A DNA stretch of 21,215 nucleotides from an uncultured Spirochaetota bacterium. Lineage in GTDB: Bacteria > Spirochaetota > UBA4802 > UBA5368. Shown one piece after another: positions 15,778-21,215 of this stretch (position 1 is its first letter; each line of letters opens with the position of its first letter). Below the pieces are notes generated by a model. It saw only the letters and a list, made by a program, of their open reading frames with translations, ran no database searches and was not told where the DNA came from. Location of the stretch: the NCBI GenBank assembly GCA_937864375.1, contig CALMJO010000108.1, forward strand, positions 1 to 21,215. Reading direction: 5' to 3'. A program made the translations under genes and the position numbers.

Positions 15778-16788
15778 ATGAGAAGGGTACAGAGCCGTAC
15801 ATACAGATTCGGTAAGCTCACCATATCCTCGTCGATCGACGGGGTCATCGTCATTTACCGCGGCAGGAAGCGGGTCTATTACAACCATTTCAGGTCGAAT
15901 CCCCTGATGCTGATCGGAACGCTCCTGCGCTTCGCGACGGCGCTTTTCGCCGTGGGAATCGTAGCCATGCTCCTGGTCTGGCTGCCGGGAACCGGCGAAG
16001 AAAAGCTCAAGGACGAGGAGCTTAAGGAAAAACTCGTCCAGTCCGTTAAAACGGACTATTCGGCCCCAGATGAAAGCGGCGAGGTGACCATACGCATACA
16101 CCGGGTTAAAAAAGGGGAAACCATAGGGCAGATCGCCAAGGATTACGGTGTATCAATGGACACCATCTGCGGCAACAACACACTGCTCTCTTACGACATG
16201 GTTTCCGAGGGCACCATTTTAAAGATTCCAAACCGGGACGGCATCATCTACACGGTGAAAAAAGGCCAGAACATACATTCCATTGCGCGAACTTACCGCG
16301 TGCCGGTCGATAAAATACTCGCGCAGAACAGCATAAGGAACAGCGACTTCCTCGCCGTGGGAACCGACATCTTCGTGCCGGACGCAAAACCAATGGACAT
16401 GGTACCGGGTTTCCTCTGGCCGGCAATGGTGCGGGCCATCAACAGCGGGTACGGCTGGAGGCGCGATCCATTCAACATGGCGTACGATTTCCATAAGGGA
16501 ATAGATATTAACAACGGGTATGACTGGGTGAGGTCCACCAAGTTCGGCAAGGTTACCTACGCAGGATGGATGGGGGGCTACGGTTACGTGGTCATTGTGG
16601 GCCACCCGGGCGGATGGAAGTCGGTGTACGGCCATCTCTCGCGCGTAATCGTGAGCGAGGGCCAGTACGTGCGCCAGGGCCAGTACCTGGGTAAAAGCGG
16701 AAACACCGGCTACTCGTCGGGCCCGCACCTCCACTTCGAGCTCATAAAGGAAGGGGTGAACATGAACCCGTTCGGATTCCTCCAGTAA
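15778..16788 (+). CDS. Membrane-anchored LysM / M23 endopeptidase
   Basis: This 336-residue protein is a probable peptidoglycan DD-endopeptidase. A basic cytoplasmic segment (1-42) is followed by one transmembrane helix (about 44-68). A linker and two LysM domains come next (about 106-150 and 155-201; VKKGETIGQIAKDYGVS, VKKGQNIHSIARTYRVP). The LytM/M23 catalytic domain (about 220-336) has zinc ligands H239, D243 (HKGID) and H319, and catalytic H286 (YGHLS) and H317 (HLHFE). All active-site residues are present, so it should be an active enzyme facing the periplasm. ATG 15778 has no nearby ribosome site (AGGAG lies 30 bases upstream, and a TAG at 15763-15765 blocks longer forms). It is paired with bactofilin and resembles LmdC-type enzymes. 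Confidence 0.92.
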   Translation: MRRVQSRTYRFGKLTISSSIDGVIVIYRGRKRVYYNHFRSNPLMLIGTLLRFATALFAVGIVAMLLVWLPGTGEEKLKDEELKEKLVQSVKTDYSAPDESGEVTIRIHRVKKGETIGQIAKDYGVSMDTICGNNTLLSYDMVSEGTILKIPNRDGIIYTVKKGQNIHSIARTYRVPVDKILAQNSIRNSDFLAVGTDIFVPDAKPMDMVPGFLWPAMVRAINSGYGWRRDPFNMAYDFHKGIDINNGYDWVRSTKFGKVTYAGWMGGYGYVVIVGHPGGWKSVYGHLSRVIVSEGQYVRQGQYLGKSGNTGYSSGPHLHFELIKEGVNMNPFGFLQ

Positions 16789-16825
16789 CACATCCTCACG
16801 ACCGCCGGAAACCCACAAAAAGTAC

Positions 16826-16853
16826 TTGCTCAGCATGCGCGTTCGCATATACA
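16826..16853 (+). promoter_or_regulatory. Weak candidate promoter for glyS
   Basis: TTGCTC (16826-16831) and TATACA (16848-16853) are separated by 16 bases in the 96-base gap before glyS. Matches are only three and four of six positions. No terminator is visible in this gap, so read-through from the M23 gene is equally possible. Confidence 0.25.
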
Positions 16854-16884
16854 GGGGTCAGTGCACACGTGAGCGGGGGACGAC

Positions 16885-18960
16885 ATGGCAAAGGGATACA
16901 ATTTTCTCTGTGAAATCGGGACCGAGGAGATACCCGCGGGTTACCTTCAGCCCGCGATCGATTACATAAAATCCGAAACAGGGAAAAAGCTGGCCGATGA
17001 GCGCGTTGGTCATGGAGCGATCGAGGTATTCGGAACTCCGCGGCGGATTGCAATACTGGTTGGCGATCTCGCAAGCGCTCAGAAAGAGGAAGAGGTCGAG
17101 ATCAAGGGACCGTCCGCGAAGGCGGCCTACGACGCGTCGGGAAATCCCACGAAGGCGCTTGACGGGTTTCTCAAGGGAAACGGCGTGTCGCTCGACGACG
17201 TGTACAAGGTGTCCACCGAAAAGGGCGAGTACCTCTTTGCCAGGAAGAAAATGTCGTCCCGCGCGACCGGGGAAATCATTCCCGGCATTATCGAGCACCT
17301 GGTGAAAACGACTCCCTTCCCCAAGAGGATGCGGTGGAGCGACAAGAAGCTCGCCTTTCCGCGTCCCATTGCCTACTTCCTGGTCCTGTTCAACGACGAG
17401 GTGCTGCCCTTCTCGATCGAGGGGATCCAGTCGTCCAACATGACACGCGGGCATTATGTGCAGCACAACAGCATGATAGAGGTAAAGTCCGCGAACGGCT
17501 ACGAGGACACGATCGCGGCCAATGGCGTGATCGTCGACCAGGCGAAACGGCGCGCGGCGATTCAAAAGGCGCTCGTGGAGGCGGCGCACGCGCTCGGGGG
17601 CGAACTTGTTTCAGACGACGATCTGCTCACCACCGTGACCTTTCTCACCGAAAACCCGTGCGTGGTGACCTGCGAGTTCCAGAAGGAGTTCCTGGTAATC
17701 CCGGACATCGTCCTCATCACCGAAATGAAGGAGCACCAGAAGTATTTCGCGGTGCGCGACAAAGCGGGAACGCTCCTCCCGCGCTTCCTGGTGGTATCCA
17801 ACAACCCGCCCACGGACCACGTGAGGAAGGGAAACGAGCGCGTCATCACCGCGCGCTTCAACGATGCGCGCTTCTTCTTCGAGGAGGACCGGAAGAGCCC
17901 CCTGCATTCGAAGGTGGACTCGTTGAAGAGCGTGCTGTTCCACAAGGAACTGGGCTCGATTTACGACAAGGTGGAGCGCGTGCGCTCCATCGCCGGCATG
18001 CTCGCCGGACATCTCAAGCTTGATGACAAGATGAAATCGAAGATCGACCGCGCGGCGGTGCTGTGCAAGGCCGACCTCAACACCGCGATGGTGTTCGAAT
18101 TCACCTCGCTGCAGGGCAAGATCGGGAGGATCTACGCGCTTCTGGACGGCGAGAACGGCGAAGTCGCCGACGCCATCGACGACCACTACAGGCCTCGCTT
18201 CCAGGGCGACAGGGCGCCGTCGAGCCCGGTGTCGGTGGTGCTCTCCATCGCGGAGAAGGTGGACAATATATTCGGGTCGTTTTCGGTTGGGAACATCCCC
18301 AAGGGCTCCGCGGACCCGTACGCCCTCAGGCGCCAGGCGAACGCGATCGTGGAGCTCGTCATCGCGAACCAATTGGGACTGGACATGAAAGCCCTCTTCG
18401 AATCGTGCGCGGACAAGTACAGGGGAGGGCGCGACCTGGTGGGGAAGATACTTGAGTTCGTGTCGGCCAGGGCGAACACCATCTACACCGAGGCGGGATT
18501 CCGCTACGACGAGATCGACGCGTGCCTTTCGACGGGCTGCTACGACTACCTTGATCTCTTCCGGCGCGCCCGGAGCATCCACGAGTTCAGGAAGCAGGAG
18601 GGCTTTGGGCAGATGCTCCTGAGCTTCAAGCGCATGAACAATATCGTCACCGCGTTCCGCCAGAAGAACGCGGGCTACCACTGCGATTTTTCGCCGTCTG
18701 CGCTCGAGGCGGAGGAAGAAAAGAGGCTCTTCGAGTTTTTCGATTCGCGGAAAAAGAAGATCGCCGACCTCATCGCCGCGAACGGATACATCGACCTCTT
18801 TGCGCTTCTCATTGAAGGGAAGAGCATCATAGACGCGTTTTTCGACGCGGTCATGGTTATGGTGGACGACGTCAAGGTGCGCGACAACAGGATCGCCCTG
18901 CTCGAGCTCATCCTCGCGCCGTTCAAGAACCTGATGGATTTTTCCAAAATTTCCGAATAG
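16885..18960 (+). CDS. glyS: Glycyl-tRNA synthetase beta subunit
   Basis: This is the large subunit of the bacterial alpha2beta2-type glycyl-tRNA synthetase. It contributes tRNA binding, while the catalytic core sits in the alpha subunit (GlyQ). At 691 residues it is full length (E. coli 689). The N-terminus has the family signature CEIGTEEIPAGYL, followed by FGTPRRIAILV and KGPS. The middle has PKRMRWSDKKLAFPRPI, TEMKEHQKYFAV and FNDARFFFEEDRKSPL. The C-terminal third (about 585-680) fits the DALR anticodon-binding domain, with VMVMVDDVKVRDNRIALL near the end. A GGGGGA ribosome site precedes ATG 16885. No alpha-subunit gene lies directly upstream, where glyQ usually sits, so it must be elsewhere in the genome. 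Confidence 0.97.
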   Translation: MAKGYNFLCEIGTEEIPAGYLQPAIDYIKSETGKKLADERVGHGAIEVFGTPRRIAILVGDLASAQKEEEVEIKGPSAKAAYDASGNPTKALDGFLKGNGVSLDDVYKVSTEKGEYLFARKKMSSRATGEIIPGIIEHLVKTTPFPKRMRWSDKKLAFPRPIAYFLVLFNDEVLPFSIEGIQSSNMTRGHYVQHNSMIEVKSANGYEDTIAANGVIVDQAKRRAAIQKALVEAAHALGGELVSDDDLLTTVTFLTENPCVVTCEFQKEFLVIPDIVLITEMKEHQKYFAVRDKAGTLLPRFLVVSNNPPTDHVRKGNERVITARFNDARFFFEEDRKSPLHSKVDSLKSVLFHKELGSIYDKVERVRSIAGMLAGHLKLDDKMKSKIDRAAVLCKADLNTAMVFEFTSLQGKIGRIYALLDGENGEVADAIDDHYRPRFQGDRAPSSPVSVVLSIAEKVDNIFGSFSVGNIPKGSADPYALRRQANAIVELVIANQLGLDMKALFESCADKYRGGRDLVGKILEFVSARANTIYTEAGFRYDEIDACLSTGCYDYLDLFRRARSIHEFRKQEGFGQMLLSFKRMNNIVTAFRQKNAGYHCDFSPSALEAEEEKRLFEFFDSRKKKIADLIAANGYIDLFALLIEGKSIIDAFFDAVMVMVDDVKVRDNRIALLELILAPFKNLMDFSKISE

Positions 18961-18966
18961 ACTTTT

Positions 18967-18986
18967 CCCGGCCGGATGGCCGCGGG
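18967..18986 (+). other. Intergenic hairpin between glyS and the MBL-fold gene
   Basis: CCCGGCC (18967-18973) pairs with GGCC (18978-18981) and GGG (18984-18986), with a GGAT loop and a two-base bulge. There is no T run behind it. It may be an mRNA processing or stability stem rather than a terminator, since the next start is only 15 bases on. Confidence 0.35.
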
Positions 18987-19001
18987 TTAAGGGGAGCAGG
19001 C

Positions 19002-19667
19002 ATGAAAATCACGGACGGCGTGTACGCCTACATCTGGCGCGGGGTGTTCGAAAACAACTGCAACATGTACTACTTCGGCGAGCCGCTGAACATCCTCTTT
19101 GACCCGGGGCTTACACGTCACCTGGACCTTCGCTTTGAGGCGCTGCGCGCCGACGGGATTGATCCCGCCGGCATCAAGACCGTAGTGAGCACCCATTCGC
19201 ATCCGGACCACTTCGAGGGATGCGAGCACTTCATGAACAAGGGAATCCCCGTGGGCATGCACCGCGAGGAGATAGAGTTCCTGAACAAGATGGGTCCCCA
19301 GTTCTTCGCCATGTTCGGCATGAAATTCCCCGCCTTCACCTTTGACATCGTCATGGAAGAGGGGACGTGGAGCGTCAACGGCGTGGACCTCCAGGTCTTC
19401 ATGACGCCCGGGCATTCGCCGGCCTCGGTGTGCGTGTACTGGAAGGAAAAAAAGGCGCTCGTCTGCGGGGACCTGGTCTTCAAGGAAAGCGTCGGAAGGG
19501 TCGATTTTCCCGGCGGCGATCCGGTCCAGCTCAAGGAGAGCATCGCGCGGATATCCGGGCTTGACATAGATTACCTTCTCCCCGGTCACATGGAAATGGT
19601 GACGAACGCGAAGGACGTTACGCGCAATTTTGACGTCATCAGGCAGTATATCTTTCCTCAGCTGTAA
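19002..19667 (+). CDS. MBL-fold metallo-hydrolase (glyoxalase II-like)
   Basis: This is a metallo-beta-lactamase-fold hydrolase of 221 residues with a complete dinuclear metal site. The main motif is TxHxHxDH, with H65, H67, D69 and H70 in STHSHPDHFEG. The further ligands are H138 (TPGHSPAS), D157 (VCGDLVF) and H196 (LLPGHMEM). The bridging D157 and the GHSPAS turn resemble glyoxalase II and other thioester or lactone hydrolases. The length is short of full glyoxalase II, whose C-terminal helical substrate domain is absent, so the substrate is open. There is no signal peptide. GGGGAG precedes ATG 19002. It lies 41 bases after glyS and 9 bases before ridA, probably in one transcript. Confidence 0.92.
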   Translation: MKITDGVYAYIWRGVFENNCNMYYFGEPLNILFDPGLTRHLDLRFEALRADGIDPAGIKTVVSTHSHPDHFEGCEHFMNKGIPVGMHREEIEFLNKMGPQFFAMFGMKFPAFTFDIVMEEGTWSVNGVDLQVFMTPGHSPASVCVYWKEKKALVCGDLVFKESVGRVDFPGGDPVQLKESIARISGLDIDYLLPGHMEMVTNAKDVTRNFDVIRQYIFPQL

Positions 19668-19676
19668 GGAGGCCCC

Positions 19677-20057
19677 ATGAAAAAAATTATCTCATCCCCG
19701 GACGCGCCCCCCGCGGTGGGGCCCTATTCCCAGGGCGTCGATGCGGGCGGACTGGTGTTCCTGTCGGGCATGCTGGGGCTCGATCCCGTGGCCAAGACGC
19801 TCGTGGGCGAGACGGTCGAGGCGCAGGCGGAACAGGCATTAAAGAACATCGGGGCGGTCCTCAAGGCCGCGGGACTTGGTTATGCCAACGTGGTGAAGGC
19901 CACGGTGCTCCTGGCCGACATTAACGATTTTGCGGCGGTGAACGCAGTGTATGCGCGCTTTTTCTCCGGGGATTACCCCGCCCGCTCGACCTTCGCGGTG
20001 AAATCTCTTCCGCTTGGCGCGCTCATCGAGATAGAGGTCATAGCTTCGCGTCAGTAG
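19677..20057 (+). CDS. ridA: RidA-family enamine/imine deaminase
   Basis: RidA hydrolyses reactive 2-aminoacrylate and other enamine or imine intermediates made by PLP enzymes, protecting the cell from damage. It has 126 residues, the usual length, and forms trimers in the family. Conserved features are APPAVGPYSQGV at the N-terminus (Y17), VFLSGMLGLDP, EQALKNIGAVLKAAG and VVKATVLLADINDFAAVN. The active-site PARSTFAVKSLP has R103 (E. coli R105) and is followed by E118 (E. coli E120). The key arginine is present, so an active deaminase rather than a non-catalytic Rid relative is likely. AAGGAGG immediately precedes ATG 19677. It is the last gene of the glyS-MBL-ridA group and is convergent with the C69 gene, 7 bases from that gene's stop codon. 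Confidence 0.95.
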   Translation: MKKIISSPDAPPAVGPYSQGVDAGGLVFLSGMLGLDPVAKTLVGETVEAQAEQALKNIGAVLKAAGLGYANVVKATVLLADINDFAAVNAVYARFFSGDYPARSTFAVKSLPLGALIEIEVIASRQ

Positions 20058-20064
20058 GCCCGCG

Positions 20065-21181
20065 CTAGAGCGGGATGCCGGCCTTCCGGCCCTGCGCCCT
20101 CCAGAAAAAGCGGTATCTCAGGGGAAGCCCCCGGTCCGGATGGGAGTTTGCGAGACGGGATGTCCAGATTCCGCGCGCGCCATCGGCCCTGTCGAAGCAT
20201 TCCTTTGAGAATTTCTGCATAGCTGCTTTTCCCTTTGCCGCGCTTTTTCGATTCTTTTTGTACGCGCTTAATTCCTTCTCCATGAATTCCCGCTCAAGCG
20301 CGTCGCGCTCGGGCGCGATCTGCTCATGCCACGTGGAATAACTGAGCAATGCCTGCCGGTGCAGCAGCTCGTGGCGCCACCAGGGAACGGCATTTGAGAA
20401 TGTCCCTGCGCACTCTCCCGGGAGAAAGCGGATGGGCCCTCCGCCCAGGTAGTAGGGAGTGAACAGGGAGGTACAGGGACCGGAGCTGGCCGTCGCCCAG
20501 TACGCGGGAATGTCTTTTCTCAAATGGGCGACCATGGAAGAAGTGGACTGGCTCGCCCTCAGCGGACCGAACGAGGCATGCATGCAGACGTTTCCCATGG
20601 AGGTGCGGTGCGGAGGCGGATAATCGCCCTCGCCCCCGTGGTCGCGGAGGAACTGCATCATGCCCGTGGGCGTGATACGCCCGTCGTGAGCCGCAAGGAG
20701 ACCGTGAGTACGGGCCTGGCGAATCCTGCATTTGCTGAAATAGGTGAAGAAAGTGTCGGAAAAGGCCTTCCGGAAATTAAAGGTCTCATGCGCCTTTAGG
20801 AATCCTTTTTTCCTGGCGTAGTCTTCTATTCCCTTTGAAGAGATGTCGAACTCCTCCTCGATGGTGAGGCCGTTCGAAATGCTTCCTATGGTGCGTACCC
20901 TTTGAGCGACCCAGTGTTTCCCCGCAGTCTCGAGTATCCATGCGCCCGCGGGGTCGGCAATGATGAACGAGTTGTGGTAGACGAGCTTCTGCCGGTAGCC
21001 GCAATTGCCGCCTTGCCCGTGCTCCGCGATGAGGTCGGTGATGAGTATGAGCGCGTCCTGCGCGGTGGATGTCCGTTCAAGCGCAAGGCGCATGAGGTCC
21101 ATGCCGGTGAGGCCGGTCTTTGCATACGGCTCCCTGGTGAACACAGCTTCGTTCCCGATCGCGACCCCAAATGCGTTGACG
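20065..21181 (-). CDS. Peptidase C69 (secernin/dipeptidase-like), N-terminus missing
   Basis: About 372 codons of a family C69 N-terminal nucleophile hydrolase can be read before the genomic sequence ends at 21181. Family-like segments include VAIGNEAVFTREP at the visible N-terminus, ALERTSTAQDAL, HGQGGNCGYRQKLVYHNSF, and DPAGAWILETAGKHWVAQRV followed by SISNGLTI. The family uses an N-terminal cysteine nucleophile to cleave dipeptides or related amides. That residue is beyond the contig end, so activity cannot be judged. A lysine-rich stretch (KNRKSAAKGKAAMQ) and a C-terminal tail follow the core. The apparent ATG near 21198 encodes MCIRDS and comes from sequencing adapter, so it is not a real start. 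The gene is convergent with ridA. Confidence 0.75.
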
Positions 21182-21215
21182 CTGTCTCTTATACACATCT
21201 GACGCTGCCGACGAA
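21182..21215. other. Untrimmed Nextera transposase/Read-1 adapter (not genomic)
   Basis: Positions 21182-21200 are the 19-base Tn5 mosaic end CTGTCTCTTATACACATCT. Positions 21201-21214 (GACGCTGCCGACGA) are the reverse complement of the Nextera Read-1 adapter. The final base is probably index. On the minus strand this translates as MCIRDS, a common artefact in protein databases. The true contig therefore ends at about 21181. Confidence 0.97.

Noticed and set aside
20077..20090. GCCGG/CCGGC hairpin between the convergent ridA and C69 genes as a bidirectional terminator.
   Set aside because: It lies inside the C69 coding region with no T run on either side.
1..21181. A defence, CRISPR, phage, toxin-antitoxin or secondary-metabolite system.
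   Set aside because: I looked on both strands and found no repeat array, integrase, transposase, restriction or toxin-like gene; every sizeable gene belongs to an ordinary cellular family.
21182..21200. Tn5-like transposon end at the right edge as evidence of a mobile element.
   Set aside because: It is the engineered mosaic end followed directly by the Nextera adapter, so it is library-preparation sequence and not a natural transposon.

Overview
This 21.2 kb window is a gene-dense, roughly 60% GC piece of a bacterial chromosome that carries mainly housekeeping genes. I see no insertion sequence, phage gene, CRISPR array, tRNA or rRNA. No stretch over 300 bases lacks a gene: the longest gaps are 4258-4458 and 5420-5628, and both hold regulatory-looking elements. 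The organism is not certain. The gene order, a TruB active-site loop of the GTLDxxASGLL type, a Re-type citrate synthase-like protein and a bactofilin/M23 pair would fit a deep-branching, probably anaerobic spirochaete-like lineage, such as one known from metagenomes. A Desulfobacterota-like bacterium is a reasonable alternative.

Layout. (1) 1-1216, minus: a Re-citrate synthase/isopropylmalate synthase-like gene cut by the left edge. (2) 1386-1778, plus: a small four-helix membrane protein of unknown role. (3) 1789-4257, minus: leuS. (4) 4459-5419, plus: a two-gene unit, SGNH hydrolase and DUF1330-like protein, ending in a probable terminator. (5) 5496-15176, plus: the classical translation and RNA operon rimP-nusA-infB-rbfA-truB-rpsO-pnp, followed by an M16 zinc peptidase. 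It is preceded by a promoter, then a strong intrinsic terminator that competes with an alternative stem, so it looks like an attenuator. (6) 15188-16788, plus: a promoter, a structured leader, a bactofilin and a membrane-anchored LysM/M23 peptidase, which together form a cell-shape module. (7) 16885-20057, plus: glyS (beta subunit), an MBL-fold hydrolase and a RidA-family deaminase. (8) 20065-21181, minus: a C69 (secernin/dipeptidase-like) gene cut by the right end.

How the parts fit. The central operon joins ribosome maturation (RimP, RbfA), transcription elongation and termination (NusA), initiation (IF2), tRNA modification (TruB), a small-subunit protein (S15) and RNA decay (PNPase). NusA and PNPase autoregulate in other bacteria, so an attenuator in the leader is a plausible control point. 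The bactofilin and M23 peptidase probably link a cytoplasmic polymer to peptidoglycan remodelling.

The last 34 bases (21182-21215) are not genomic. They match the Illumina Nextera mosaic end plus Read-1 adapter, so the right end is a contig end with untrimmed adapter. I found no convincing undescribed system. The best leads are the nusA-operon attenuator and the bactofilin/M23 pair with its conspicuous cytoplasmic tail.
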